A stretch of DNA of 64,000 bases, taken from NCBI RefSeq assembly GCF_024166365.1, contig NC_064827.1, positions 75,469,135-75,533,134 on the forward strand, read 5' to 3'. This document shows positions 1 to 12,215 of this stretch, piece by piece (within the stretch, counting starts at the first letter, position 1; every line of letters starts with the position of its first letter). A model generated the notes under the pieces. It did not search any database. It was not told the origin of the DNA and saw nothing but the letters and a program-made list of their open reading frames with translations. The translations under genes were made by a program, and so were the position numbers. The stretch is from Elephas maximus indicus (lineage: Eukaryota; Chordata; Mammalia; Proboscidea; Elephantidae).

Positions 1-654
1 ACTGGACGTGGCAGAAGACTGTCTACCCAGAAGTGAGGCGCAGCCACTCTGATGGCCCTCTGAGGCCCGGACTGTGGGAATTCCCAGGGGACTATGGTCC
101 TGTCTGTCTGCCAGGAGGAGTGCAACCAGCACCAGCGGCTGGCCCGTCCTTCTGCGTTTCCGCTGTCAATCTGCCTGCTGCCCTGGGTTGTTTACTGGAA
201 GCTGGCCTCCCTGCAAGGGTTCAAAGCCCTGGCCCTGGGCACGTCTGCGGCAGGAAGCAGGCTGGGCAGTAATTGGTGGCGCGGCCATGCTAAGTGGCCA
301 GCACTGACCCAGTATCTTCCTTCAGCATTTGCCTTTGAGTCGCTCCATGCTGACCTTCCAGGCCTGCAGGGACTTCCTGCTGAATGCTGAGCCCGCACCA
401 GGAACAAATTACCCGTTCCCCGAGAAATCTATTAAAAGGGGACAGCAATTTGGGGGGCAGGTAGCCAGGGGCCCCCAGAACAGGAAGCCTAATGTCTCCC
501 ATTTCCCAAGGGCCATCAGCTGACTCCTGCTGAGCACATTGGCTCTGAGAGAACTGAGCTAGAACTCTAACTTTCAGGGCTATGGAAAACTGACTCAGAT
601 GAGAAGAGATGGCCATCCTGGATTCCTGTGTGTGGCTTCATGAAGGAGAAGGAG

Positions 655-850
655 GCAGGATCTGGAGTGCCCTAGACCTGGGTTCCAATCTGCCACTCCC
701 ACTCTGTGTGTGACCATGGGTAAGCCATTTGCCTCTCTGAGCCTCAGTTTCCGTGCCAATAAAGGGGATAAGAAGCTCCATGCCTCTGTTTGGCAAAAAG
801 CAAATGCATGTGAAGCGTTAGGCGCCTAACAGATGCTCTGTGAGTATTGC
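655..850 (+). repeat. MIR SINE
   Basis: Ancient mammalian SINE recognised by the core 'gcctctctgagcctcagttt' preceded by a 'gtgtgaccatggg' box. Sense orientation. The rest of 1-1140 shows no gene. Confidence 0.75.
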
Positions 851-1140
851 TGGATCAGTCACAGACTGTATTTATTTCATTTCGCAGCTGAGAGAAGTGA
901 GCCCAAAGTTACCTACACATGCATGTCCTGAGTGAGGTCATGGCTGAGCCACAAGAGTCGGGCTGTAGCTGGAGCAGCTAGGGGCAGAGGGCAACAGGAC
1001 ATAGCAGCGTCTGGTTTTCCCTGGGTCAGGAGTCCTTGCCATCTCCTACAAGGCTCTGGCAGATGAATGAACCAGTAGACGAATGAATGAACTAATTAAT
1101 GAGTTAGCTAATGAATGTATGCCCACACCATTGGTAGATG

Positions 1141-1290
1141 TGGTAACCTGAATAATGGCCTCCCAAAGATGTTCACATCCTAATCCCCAGAACCTGTGAA
1201 TATGCTATTTTACATAATAAAAGGGACTTCGCAGATGTGATCAAATTAAGGTACCTCCTGAGAAGCATTCAGAAGGCCTACCAGAATTGT
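1141..1290 (+). repeat. MLT1-like LTR fragment
   Basis: The text 'aataatggcctcccaaagatg' followed by 'aaaagggacttcgcagatgtg' matches the 5' half of MLT1-type (ERVL-MaLR) LTRs. Only a fragment is present. Confidence 0.55.
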
Positions 1291-1984
1291 CTTACAGAAT
1301 GACAGGAGACTGAAGCATTTATCCACCAATTCTGATCCCCTATTTTTGAGGGTTACCCCAGGGATAGGGGTTTAAATCCCACACCCAGGTTTGTATGCAA
1401 GCCAGCTGGGCTCTCTTGGCATTAGAGAAGGCTCTGGGGAAGAAATCAGAAAGACACCCAAAATATGCTTGAAGTGGGATGTGGTCAGCTTGAGCAAGTC
1501 ACTTTATCTGTGCTGAAATCAGAAGTAGGATGAAGGTGTATGCCACAAGCTCCAGGGGCTCCTGCTACAGTCCACCCTTTGCACTGTCCAGGTACCTCAT
1601 GTCCTACAATAAGTTTACTTAGTCAATGAGTCATCAAGTTCATGGCTGACCACAATCTTTATGAAAGATTAAGCACAAGAGGGTTAAAGGCAAAAGATAC
1701 AACCTCCACTGTGTTGCAAAGGTCCCAAGACTGTAATTGATAATAAGCATCTTCCTCCACCATTTGTTATAGGTTTCTGTTACTCTTGGCACTTCAGCTG
1801 GTCTAGGTTGCTCACCTGGCGGTGCCCCAGACCTCTTTTCTGAGATCTGGCACCTTGGTTGCCTTCCTTTGTTAGGCTTTAGTTGCTGAAATTGTCAGCT
1901 CTCTATTATCACTAGACGTAAAAGCACCAAGAGATGCTTTCACGCCTGGTGAATCCTCCAAGTTTCAGGTATACTCCTCTTGTG

Positions 1985-2205
1985 CAAATGGTTAATGTGC
2001 TCAACTGCTAACTAAAAGGTTGGAGGTTCAAGTCCACCCAGAGGTACCTCAGAAGAAAGGCTGGGAGATCTAATTAAAAAAAAAAAAAAATCCATTGAAA
2101 ACCCAGTGGAGCCCAGTTCTACTCTGACACACGTGGGGTCACCATAAGTTGGAATCGATGCAACAGCAGCTGTTTTTTTTCCTCCATTATGCAGCAAAAA
2201 ACCTA
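1985..2205 (+). repeat. AfroSINE, sense
   Basis: The tRNA-like head 'gctcaactgctaactaaaag' is followed by an A-rich linker and the body segment ending 'gttggaatcgatgcaacagc'. It is diverged, and its A-run (about 2075-2089) sits inside the element. Confidence 0.8.
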
Positions 2206-2785
2206 GCTCCTCATGATAATCAGTATTGATTACCCCTGCCAGTACAACCACTCCTTTCCTTCCCTTCTGGTTGTTCCTAGGCCAAAGTTAGGTGCGCATA
2301 AGCCCTCAGGCAGTGGTGCTTGTAGAGGCACCGCAGACAGGCAAGGCAAACCCATATATGGAGTTGTTATCAGTTCCAGTAAGGAAGAATTATTGCTCCC
2401 TCCAGGGTATCATGAACTGATGTAACCAACTTGCCGCTGCAAATCTGGCTGGTTTCTTCAAACAATAATATCTTATTGAGGGTTCAGTGACGGTCTCTGT
2501 TGCTGGCAGAGCTGACATTCAGCAGCAGCATTGCCTAGATCAGCTTTGGTAAGAGGATGTTCATGCTCTTGGCCCATGCATAACCTCTGTTGCCACCACC
2601 ATGTCTACTCCATTAGGGGCCCATTGCACAAGTGGTGGGTGGCCAAAGACAGAGGCTGGCTCATGTCCTCTGAACAAAAGTCCCGTTCACATAGTTGCTC
2701 TGTGCCTCCCCTGCAGTAGATGTCCTATGACGGGCACTAATATGAGGCACAAATATTTGCACGTCTTCTGTCCATTACCATAAGC

Positions 2786-3073
2786 CTATCCATGTGCCCT
2801 TACTCCAGACCTCCTTGTCTCCAGTCTTGTTCTTTGCCAGCCTGACCAGCCACCTAAGACGTTTGTAACTGCCCAAGAATCCATATAAATCTTTACTTCA
2901 AGTGACTTCTTTCTCCAGACAAAGAAGATGACCGTGTGCATTGTTCTCAGCTCTAGGGACTGGGGGAATTTCCTCTCACCACTGTCCTTTAGGCCAACAA
3001 CTCCACTCAAATTGGGGCTATATTGTAGTAGCAGTGCATTTTTAGATCGCATCAACATATCAATCCAATTCAT
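2786..3073 (-). pseudogene. Old endogenous retrovirus pol fragment (RNase H-like)
   Basis: The minus-strand translation contains an 'ELRTMH' box and then 'IYMDSWAV', the pattern seen at the end of RNase H in endogenous retroviral pol genes. The fragment is about 95 codons and open by chance; flanking frames are closed. The surrounding 1.6-3.65 kb may be more internal sequence of the same element on the minus strand, but this is not certain. It is a fossil and not expected to make protein. The family cannot be fixed by eye. Confidence 0.5.
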
Positions 3074-3685
3074 CTGTGAATCAGGCCTGAGTATCTTCTG
3101 CCTCCCTCAGAAGTTCATAGGGAATCCTTCGATGTTGAGCTCTTAGGTGTGAGTAGAAGGAGAAACACCTGTGCAACAGACATAGGTGTCACCGAAATCT
3201 GAACCTCACAGTCATGTAACCTCTGTCCTCTGATCCTGTTTGGGCCAAACTCCAATGCACTATTTTCATTGTATGATGGAGTACTACTGCACCCACCTGA
3301 TCTTAGGACATGGAGGATCGGAAAATACCAGCTCATGACAGGTAGCTCAAATCTCATAGTTACTTGATGTCCCATGTTCAAGTGCTCAATCTGTACTGGG
3401 TCCAGTAGGATGTAAAGAGCTGAAATTTCTAAGGGTGAGTAGTTCTCCACTGTAGAAATCACGGACTTGCTCCTAAACCCTAAGAGTCTATGCTCTGACT
3501 CCTACTAGGGTCTGGAAGAGACTGCACCAATATCCTTATCTTTTTTTTTATCGTGGATACCTGCATAGTAGCCAGGTCCTGCAGTTCTCTTAGTATGCAA
3601 ACTATTTCCTTCCGGAGTGTATCCCCTCATTTGGACTGTGCTAAAATTTGTTCTCAGTCATTATTAGCCAGGAGGCAAGAAAGGC

Positions 3686-4135
3686 AAGTGTGGTAAGCTG
3701 AATCACAGCCCCCAAAGACATCCAGGTCCTAATTCCTGGAGCCCATGGATGTTACCTTATATGATAAAAGGGACTCATCAGATGTGATTAAGTTAGGGAC
3801 TTTAAGATGGAGAGAGTACCCAGGATTATTCAGATGGACCCTAATGTAACCACAATTGTCCTTGTAAGAGGGAGGCAGGGGGGAGATTTGGCTATAGAGG
3901 AAAGAAGGAAACGTGATGAAAGAAGTGGCGTTGAAGATGGAGGAAAGGGCCACAGCCAAGGAAGCTGAAAAAGGCAAGGAAACAGATCCTCCCCTGAGAG
4001 CCTCCAGAAGGCCAACACTTTTGACTTTAACCCAGAGAAACTGACTTGGGACTTCCGGCTTCCAGAACTGGAAGAGAATACATGTGTGATGTTTTATGGT
4101 AATGTGTTACAGCGGCCATAGGAAACCAATCTAGG
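3686..4135 (+). repeat. MLT1-type LTR (ERVL-MaLR), near full length
   Basis: It begins near 'gaatcacagcccccaaagac', passes through 'aaaagggactcatcagatgt' and 'ttgaagatggaggaaagggc', and ends 'gttacagcggccataggaaa'. These are the usual landmarks of MLT1 LTRs over about 450 bp. Its orientation is opposite to the retroviral pol fragment at 2.8-3.1 kb, so the two are probably separate insertions. The following 4136-4690 shows nothing I recognise. Confidence 0.7.
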
Positions 4136-4691
4136 GGCAAGTTTAGATTTTGAGGAGGACAAGTGTTTTGCAAGGCATCTACCTCAGGTAAGGTCTTTGC
4201 AAGGTCTGCAGGCAAGAAAAGGCTGCTGTACTTAGCAAGAAGGAAAGGACTACTTTTGCTGGCCCAGAGGGTTCAGGAGAAATGGGGGGTTAAGGTTTTC
4301 AGGAGCATCACAGGTCTCAAGACCTACTCCTGCCCTATCAGGATCTGAATTTAGAATAGGACACCTGCTGAGACTGCACATTCAACCTCCTTTAAGCTGT
4401 GCCACACTTATAGCCAAACCCTGGGCCTGATTTTCATACCATTAAGAAACTAGGTTTCCTTTAAACACCGCTATGTTGGCTTTCTGGTTTCCACAGAATG
4501 CCCTGAGTTGTCTGACCTGAGCCAGCCACTCTCTTTCTCTAAGGTTTTCAAGGCAATTAACACAACCAGCTAACTCTTATAACTGACAGTGCCCCCACAT
4601 TGTGCAAATGCCAGAGCTTCCGTATAACCCCTTCCACCTACACTTCATCTCAATTCATCACAGCTAAGCATCTAAGTAATTGTGATGCCAC

Positions 4692-4905
4692 CAAACCGAA
4701 ACCAAGCTCATTGCCACAGAGATGATTCCAACTCATGGCGACTCTATATTACAAGGTAGAACTGGGCTCCAAAGGATTTTTTGTAATCTTTACAGGAGCA
4801 GATCACCAGGCCTTTCCTCCAAGGTGCCTCTGGGTGGCTTCGAACCGCCAACCTTTCGGTTAAGAGCAAACCATTTGTGCCATCCAAGGACATGTGATGC
4901 CACAG
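4692..4905 (-). repeat. AfroSINE, antisense
   Basis: It begins 'accaaaccgaaaccaagctc', then 'ccaactcatggcgactctat' and 'gatcaccaggcctttcctcc', and ends in the reverse-complemented tRNA head. 4906-5340 is AT-rich with no gene seen. Confidence 0.85.
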
Positions 4906-5342
4906 CATGCCAGTTTTGCCTCAAATTGCCACTACCCCCCTTACCTCTAGAAATAGTTTTTTGTTGCTATCTGATTGGTGAGTGATTCAATTTCAGAATC
5001 TCATTCTTGGGGTCTGTTTTCTAGCGGGCCACTTCCTGTACCAACCATGTTGGTTCTTTGTAGAAAAATTATCCACAAAAGAACAAAACAGTTAAAATCA
5101 AGGGAAAGGAACTAAGAATATCTATAAGAGAATAGTTACTCTAATGAATTGAATTCTTGATGTATATTTCTCATTTCTAGAATAATAAACCAAGGTTGAT
5201 TTAATATGTGAGAAATTGGTGAAATGATCTAAAATAATAAAGTTTTAGCAAAAAAGAAAACAATGGAACAAGTTGAAAATATATATATAAATGGAAAAAC
5301 TCCCATACAAAATGCTGAATAAAGCGTTGGTTATTACAAACC

Positions 5343-5512
5343 TGAAAAACCAAACTCATTGCCATTGAGTCGATTCCAACTCATAGCGACCCCATAGGAC
5401 AGAGTAGAACTGCCCCATAGGGTTTCCAAGGAGTGCCTGGTGGATTCAAACTGCCAGCCTCTTGGTTAGCTGCCAAAGCTCTTAACCACTACACCACCAG
5501 GGTCTCCTGGTT
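5343..5512 (-). repeat. AfroSINE, antisense
   Basis: The text 'tgccattgagtcgattccaa' through 'gtagaactgccccatagggt' ends 'accactacaccaccagggtc'. It is one of the better preserved copies. Confidence 0.9.
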
Positions 5513-5699
5513 ATTATAGTAGTAATTAGTCTGTTCACTAAATAGTTCTAGATCTGTCTTTCAAGTACATGATAGGATTAAACTTCCTGGGTTCTTTGTG
5601 GTTGGGTGGGGCCAAGGAACTGTGAGAAGAAGCAAACTGTGGAACTTCATGGCTGGAACATTTAAACGCCAGTATGAGTCCCTCCAGAGCTCTTTTTCA

Positions 5700-5905
5700 C
5701 CCCAGCCACAGTGACTCCCAATATTTGAGTTGGTGGATGCTCTGTCAGCCTGAGTTCCACAGTGAGGACACTTATGACACAAGAACCAAACCCCTATTTG
5801 ACCCACAACAGACATGTTGCATGAGCAGAAAAAAAAAATTTTTTAAGTCACTAAGATTTTGAGGTTGTTACTGCAGCACAACCTAGAATATCCTGACTGA
5901 TACAA
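5700..5905 (+). repeat. Old interspersed repeat, class uncertain
   Basis: The tail 'aagtcactaagattttgagg' then 'taacctagaatatcctgact'-like text resembles the 3' end of an ancient mammalian LTR or DNA repeat; here it reads 'cacaacctagaatatcctga'. I could not assign a family. 5906-7140 has no supported gene. 6150-6600 may be another old repeat, since 'ttaagccactgttacttgga' resembles such tails. Confidence 0.35.
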
Positions 5906-7144
5906 GGAAATTTATGAAGATTCATGAGAAAATATACTTTCTGAATAAAAACTGTTTTATACGAAGACTAAATCATCCTATCTTGTACCAAATTGAACAT
6001 TCCTTAAAATACTGCTATGGTATGGCGACAAAATCAAAACCAGTCAACTTAAATTTTGCAGAAATCCTCAATGGTCATCCTATTCAATATAAAAAAACTG
6101 AAAACATTGCTGTAATTGTCATTAAAGCTTGGAGCAATATTTGTTCAGTAAACTTTCACTGCATATAGATATGCCAGGAATTGCAGACTGTGGCAGTGAC
6201 AGAAGCTGGTTTTATTTGGGGGCAGCAAAGTGCCCAGATGATAAGTGACATTTCTCAAATTCCCTGGCAACCAGCAATATGAAATCACTATTCTATAGTA
6301 GTTCTGGGAAGGTTGCCTAAAGGGAACTCTTTTGCCCTTCCTCTTCTCCCCTTCCTGTTGCCTAAAATGTGGGTGTGATGGCTGGGGCTCTGGCAGCCAT
6401 TTTGGTGAGGATAAATGAGGAGAAGATTGATGCCCACACTGAAAAATAGTGAAATAGAAAGAAAGAAGGAATCTGAGTCCATAATGATTTTGTAAGCCCA
6501 ACGTATGAGACCTGGACTAACCACTACCAGTCTACTTTTACATGTAAGAAAATTAACCCTTGCATGTTTAAGCCACTGTTACTTGGAACTTTTTGTTAGG
6601 TGCAACCAAACTTAACATGTGGCCACAAGCACCTCCACAAGCAGTTCCACTTTCACATCTTTCCAACTCAGAAACCCCAGAGTCAAGACCCCTACTTTTC
6701 TCACTCCACAACAAGGCATCCAAGCCAGAGCTCTGAATGGCACAGCTGGGGCCTCATGCACATGGCCAGAATGGCCCAACAGTGACCCATGTATATTTTG
6801 GGTAACTCGTTTATTCGCTTTTGAGACAAGCGGCCTGAGTGGAATCAGAAGAAGGCAGTGGGGCTGGACACAAAGGAAGTGACTTGTATCCACCACAACT
6901 AGTATGTGACTCACAGGCTGGGCTCTGTCCACCCCACTATGCATTGTTTCATTTTAGCAGAAGGGGCTTCCTTCTTCATCCTTTCAGATGCAAGGTCCAT
7001 GAAGGAGCCAACGGGGATCTGTCTGATCCTTGGCAAAGAGGTCTATCTGGAGGCCATAGTATGTGGAGCCAAGAGGATAAAGGGCTCCAAGGTTCACCCC
7101 AGGAAGCATGTCTGTAGCCAGCACTGCCAGTTACTCATGGGAGA

Positions 7145-7275
7145 TGAGTGATGGAGTCATACAGACCTGGGTCAAAGCCAGCCTCAGCTACTCCAACTGT
7201 GTGGCCTCGGGCAAGTTGTTTTACCCCTCTGAGCTGCCACATCGATTCCCTCACTTCTGCCTCAAGGGCTGTACT
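7145..7275 (+). repeat. MIR SINE
   Basis: The text 'cagacctgggtcaaagccag' followed by 'gtgtggcctcgggcaagttg' is the 5' half of MIR in sense orientation. Confidence 0.7.
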
Positions 7276-7529
7276 CCTTCCCTACCGCCACTACACACAC
7301 CCAGAATTCTGTTTTCTTTCTCTTGGGCCATCTACCCATTCTCCAAAAGGCCCACCTCAGCAGCTCCATCTCAGCCCAGCCAGAGACTTAGCTTATTGAC
7401 ACATTAACCCCAGAGATGTGCTGACACACTCACCTTGACACCAAGACATTCCAGCGTGGCCTAAGAAACAAAATATTAAACTTGCAGATTTTCAAAATGA
7501 CCGAAAGTGCAAAATAACCTCTATTTTAT

Positions 7530-7905
7530 ATTATCCAGCCATAAAAAGGAATGAAATTCTAATACATGCTACGACATGGATGAACCTTGAAAACATCATG
7601 CTGAATGAGTGAAACAAGCCAGAACAAAAGAATTCCACTTATACGAAAGAGACAAACGCATAGAAGCAGAAAGCAGGTTAGAGGTTACCAGGGGCTGGGG
7701 AAAGGAGAATAGGGAGTTAGTGCTTAATTCATAGAGTTTCTGTTTGGGGTGATGAAGAAACTCGGAAATAGATAGCGGTAATGGTTGTACAACATTGTGA
7801 ATATAATTTGTTCTGTTCAACTATACAGTTAAGAACACTTAAAATGGCAAATTTTATGTTATATATATTTTACCACAATAAAATTTTTTTTAATTATGAA
7901 AAAAA
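7530..7905 (+). mobile_element. L1 (LINE-1) 3' end
   Basis: The text 'cagccataaaaaggaatgaa', 'acatggatgaaccttgaaaa' and 'ttaccacaataaaatttttt' are hallmarks of the 3' untranslated end of older mammalian L1 elements. It is 5'-truncated. The AATAAA inside it belongs to the element. Confidence 0.8.
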
Positions 7906-8027
7906 TAACTTCCACCCAGTCCTAAGTGGCCTTCCCCCTGCTCTCCTGTACTGTCGACCCCACCCTAAGGAGTTAAGGATGGAGGTCAGAGGCCTGGGCT
8001 CAATAAATAACCCCTGCTTCTGCCCCC

Positions 8028-8215
8028 AAGGAGCCCTGGTGGTGCAAAGGTTAAGCATTTGGCTGCTAACCAGAAGGTTGGCAATTTGAACCCACCCACC
8101 AGCTCTGCAGGAGAAAGATGTGGCAGCCTATGAAACTCTGTGGGGACAGTTCTACTCTGTCACATGGGATCACCATGAGTGGAAAATTGACATTCGGCAC
8201 CCAACAACAACAAGC
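8028..8215 (+). repeat. AfroSINE, sense
   Basis: It begins 'ggagccctggtggtgcaaag' with the tRNA-derived head 'ggctgctaaccagaaggttg', and continues to 'catgggatcaccatgagtgg'. It is one of the copies that define the clade. Confidence 0.9.
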
Positions 8216-8494
8216 TCCTGCCCCGGGGACCGCATTCCACAGTCCCCACCTTCTCCCTTGCAGAGGAAGCACAGTGGGGTCTGTCTGGCCCCTCGCAAGG
8301 AGGTCCATCTGGAGCCCCAGAGGGAAAAGGTAGGGACTGACCTGTTCCTCCCTTTGTCACCCATTCCAGGCTGCCCAGGACACTCATGGCTCTCTGCTAG
8401 CAGTACCAATAGACCCTTAAGGCTAAGCCAGTTCTAACAGACAACAAAAGAAAGACTTTTTTTTTTTTTAATTAAAATACTACATGCTCATAAA

Positions 8495-8936
8495 AAAAAT
8501 CAAGCCACAAGAAACAAATGCGATTCTTCACTTGGCCTTTTGGATGCAGCTGTTTCTGGGCCACTCTGTTATTTGCACTGCCACCATGGCCTGGGATTAC
8601 CTGTTCTCACACTGACCCCACCTACACAGGACCGGTCCTAGCACCCAGCACAGGGCCTGGTGGAGAGCAGGCGTTTAGTGTGTTTCTTAGAAACAAGGGA
8701 AGGAGACTCCCACTTAAAAATCAAGCCACAAGAAACAAATGCGATTCTTCACTTGGCCTTTTGGATGCAGCTGTTTCTGGGCCACTCTGTTTTTTGCACT
8801 GCCACCATGGCCTGGGATTACCTGTTCTCACACTGATCCCACCTACACAGGACCGGTCCTAGCACCCAGCACAGGGCCTGGTGGAGAGCAGGCGTTTAGT
8901 GTGTTTCTTAGAAACAAGGGAAGGAGACTCCCACTT
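8495..8936 (+). repeat. 221-bp direct tandem duplication
   Basis: Copy 1 is 8495-8715 and copy 2 is 8716-8936, directly abutting. Aligning them by eye shows only two differences: 'gttatttgc' versus 'gttttttgc', and 'actgacccc' versus 'actgatccc'. There is no gene in either copy. The high identity means the duplication is recent compared with the flanking old repeats, or it is an assembly artefact. Confidence 0.95.
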
Positions 8937-9162
8937 CCACGTGAAGAGAGAGGGATATACGAAATCCTGCTGGAAGCCAGAGGGAACACCACACTCTGCC
9001 TGGGGCAGTGGGGAAGCAGTTGGTGAGACTGAACTGGGCCTGAGGCATGACAGAACTCTCTAGAATTTCTAGATATCCACCAGGCAGAGAAACAGAGGAA
9101 AGGGAGTTCAGGCAGAAGGCATGGCCTGTGCAAAGGCATGGAGACGTGAAAGAATACAGCAT

Positions 9163-9338
9163 GGTTACCCATTCACCCGTTGAGTCCAGTTGATTCTGTC
9201 TCACGGCAATTCTACAGGACAGAGTAGAACTGCCCCATAGGGCAGTTTCCAAGGAGTGGCTTGTGAATTTGAACTGCACTGCTGACCTTTTGACTAGCAG
9301 CTGAACTCTTAACCACTGCACCACCAGGGCTCCTTGGC
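9163..9338 (-). repeat. AfroSINE, antisense
   Basis: The text 'acccgttgagtccagttgat' and 'gagtagaactgccccatagg' ends 'ccactgcaccaccagggctc'. 9339-10270 shows no gene; part of it may be old repeat sequence. Confidence 0.9.
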
Positions 9339-10271
9339 CTCCATGAAAAGCCTGGGACAATCCAAGAAGAGAGTGTTTGGAGAAGAATGGGGACAGGAAA
9401 AGAAGTTGAGGACACTGGAAAGGACTTTGTGAGCAGTGCTGAGGAGTTTGGAATTGATCCCATTGATTTCAGGGAACACCCAGTAGGTGTTTACTAAGCT
9501 TTGGTTGAATTGATGACTTGGTCAATTGTGGAACCAGATTAGGAGGTGGGGGGCCCAAGTCCATCCACTGGAGGGGCCAGAAGCTCCAGGACCCCTCCCT
9601 CTGTCTGGGCCCCCAAGCAGCTGCTCCTCCCCCTCCCACTTATTCCAGCCTGGATGTTTTTCTCTGTGCTTGATGAAGTTAAAATAAGCCCTCTCTGGGG
9701 TGAATCGCAGGCGTTCAAATTGGATTGGCACACGGACGTCGAGCAGTTGGTGGCAGGAGCCAGGGGACCTGGAGAGCAGGTTTTTGCTAGAGGGGACGTG
9801 AGCTTTATTTCCCTCTTGGTTGCTGACAAGGAAGCAGCTGTCCTTCTCTGATTATTTTTACCTCGAGTCATAGCCACTGCTGCTGAGCCTCCCAAGCGCC
9901 CGCCTGCCTGCCAGGGCCAGGTGAAGGGCCCACCGCCCTGGCCCAGCTCTGCCATGAGCTGCGAGCTCCACCTACCGCCACCTCCACACAGGACAGAGAA
10001 ACAGCCCCAGCTTTGGGCCCAGGCCCTTCCACCTCAGGGTGGGCTGCTGCCCAGAAAGGGAGGAAGCCAGAGCAGTCCCAGAGAAATTTGAAACAAAAAA
10101 GAGGGAAAAAAATTTCCTGACCAATTCCCCTCCTCTGATACAATGGCTAATTCTTCTTTTTGTTTCAGTTCAGATTTTTCATTTTATAAGATTAAATCTG
10201 AACACTACTTCACTGTTATCAAATCATTTCCAGGTCTGTCATGCTGTTCTATCCTTGAAAAACCCAAGGTG

Positions 10272-10385
10272 AGTGTCATTAACTCCATTTTATAGCTAAG
10301 GCTCACAGAAGGGAAGTGGCTTACCTGAAATTACACAATAACAAAGTGGGAAAAATGGGATTTGAACCCTAGTGTGCTTGACCCA
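10272..10385 (-). repeat. MIR SINE, antisense
   Basis: The text 'ctccattttatagctaaggc' and 'gggatttgaaccctagtgtg' is reverse-complemented MIR. 10386-10920 is an unassigned stretch without a gene. Confidence 0.65.
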
Positions 10386-10920
10386 AATCTTGAGCACTAT
10401 CCACAGTATTTTATTGTCTTTGTCCATGTAACAGTTAGGAATGTTCTTGGCTGCAAGTAACAATAACAATGCTTTAAATAAATTGGGACTTATTTTTCTC
10501 ACACACAAAGAAGACCAGTGGTGGGTGGTTTCCAGGTTGGGGGACAGCTCAGTGATGTCAGGAACCCAGGATCTTTTGATTTTGCTGCTCCACCATCTTT
10601 GATAGGTTGTCTTTTGACATGCTTGCTGCCTCATGGTCACAAGGAGGCAACTGTAGCTCCAGGTATCTCACCTGCATTCAAGGCAGGAAGGACATAGCGG
10701 AGAGAGGTGTGCAAGCTATGACAATCTCTTTTATCAAGAAAACAAAAAGGTTTTCCTGAATTTCCCACAGAAGACTGGTTTATATCTCAGTGGCCAGAAC
10801 TGGGGAACACCCACAGCTGCAAGAGAGACTGGGAAAGTGAGCATTTAGTGGACAAAGGAGAAGATTGGTAGGAACCAATGCTGTCAATCACAACCGTTTC
10901 TGCCACACCCTTGAAAGTTG

Positions 10921-11310
10921 TACTTAGTTGCAGTAGTACCACATAGAGTTGTTTCCTACTTTCTTCTATTATTATTATGTCATTTATAGTTTCGTGATTA
11001 TTATGTTGTCTTTGTAATCCTCATTTTTAACAGTCTAATAGTATTTTTTCAAGCAGACAAATCATAATGTATTCGTTGGATGTTTAGGTAGCTTCCATTT
11101 TTTTCCAATATTATATAATATTATAATTAACATCTTAACACGCAAAGAATTTTCATTAAGTTGTGTGTCTCCCAAGCATAAATTTCATAGACTAAAATTA
11201 CATGGGTCACAAATTTTAACATATTTTGTGCTCTAATATATTACCCTATTGATTTCCAGGATGGTTGTACTATTTTACACTGTGTAACAGTACGTATATT
11301 GATTTCACTG
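10921..11310 (+). repeat. Probable L1M-type fragment
   Basis: AT-rich sequence with 'aggatggttgtactatttta', similar to the part of older L1 3' ends that reads through a 'gttgtaccaatttaca' motif. The family is a guess. Confidence 0.4.
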
Positions 11311-11714
11311 CAGCTGTGCCAGCACAGAGTGTTACCATTATAAAAAAGGTTTTGCCAGATAAGTATCATAAAATGATAACTTAAAGTTTCTGTTGTTCTT
11401 ATTTCTTGTAAAAACCAAAGAGGAACATTTTTCCCCGTGTATTTTTTACTTTATATTTCCTGTTTGGAGAAGTATTTGCTCATTTCCTTATTCAATCCTT
11501 TTTCAGAGTAGGAGACCCATTTTTACAGAAATACTGGTGTCAACTTTGGGCAAATTGCAACTCAACTTTCTCATTTTGATCCTCCCTAGTTCCTGGGAGG
11601 AAGGCTGGGCAGGAAATAGGGCCCTGATTCACAGATGGAGGGGTTGGGGCTCAAGAAGTTCATACAGCTACAAAGAGGCAGGTCCTTTGACTCCAAGTAG
11701 TTGTTCTTGATTTT

Positions 11715-11880
11715 TTTTTTTTTTAAATAAGAGCTTTATTAAGATATAATTCACCTTCGAAGCGTGCAACTCAGTGGCTTTTAGTATACTCAGAGTTGTG
11801 CAACCATTACTACAATCAACTTTAGAACTTTCTCACCACCCCAAAAAGATACCCAGGGCTCGTTAGTAGTCACTCACCAT
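11715..11880 (+). repeat. L1M-type fragment
   Basis: The text 'aagatataattcaccttcga', 'gtgcaaccattactacaatc' and 'ctcaccaccccaaaaagata' matches a common older L1 3' segment. Confidence 0.6.
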
Positions 11881-12044
11881 AGCTCTTTTACACCTGGTAA
11901 AGGTCAAAATATGTTTAAGCTTGGACAAAAGAGACAGCTGGGGTGGGCTGTGTGACGAAAGCTGAAAAGGCTTGGGCTGTGCCATGGACTTGCTATGTGA
12001 TCCACAGGCCACACTTGCCCTCTCTGGTTCTTGGTTTCCTCCTA

Positions 12045-12215
12045 ATACAAATAAGTATTCAGTGCCTGCTGTGTATCAGGCTCTGGGTTGAGCATGTCAC
12101 AGATATTTACAACCCTTCTCTCAATAGGGGTAAGAAGCCCCGCCTTACAGAAGAGGAAACTGAGGCCAAGAACGAAGACATGACTCATTCAGGTCCCTAC
12201 ACTGGTTGGTGGCAG
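12045..12215 (-). repeat. MIR SINE, antisense
   Basis: The text 'gtgcctgctgtgtatcaggc' and 'cagaagaggaaactgaggcc' is reverse-complemented MIR. Confidence 0.7.

Noticed and set aside
7876-7881. AATAAA as a gene poly(A) signal
   Set aside because: It lies in the tail of an L1 element with no gene upstream.
8028-8100. tRNA-like sequence (also near 40318 and 14047)
   Set aside because: These are the tRNA-derived heads of AfroSINEs. They occur repeatedly with the SINE body and are not tRNA genes.
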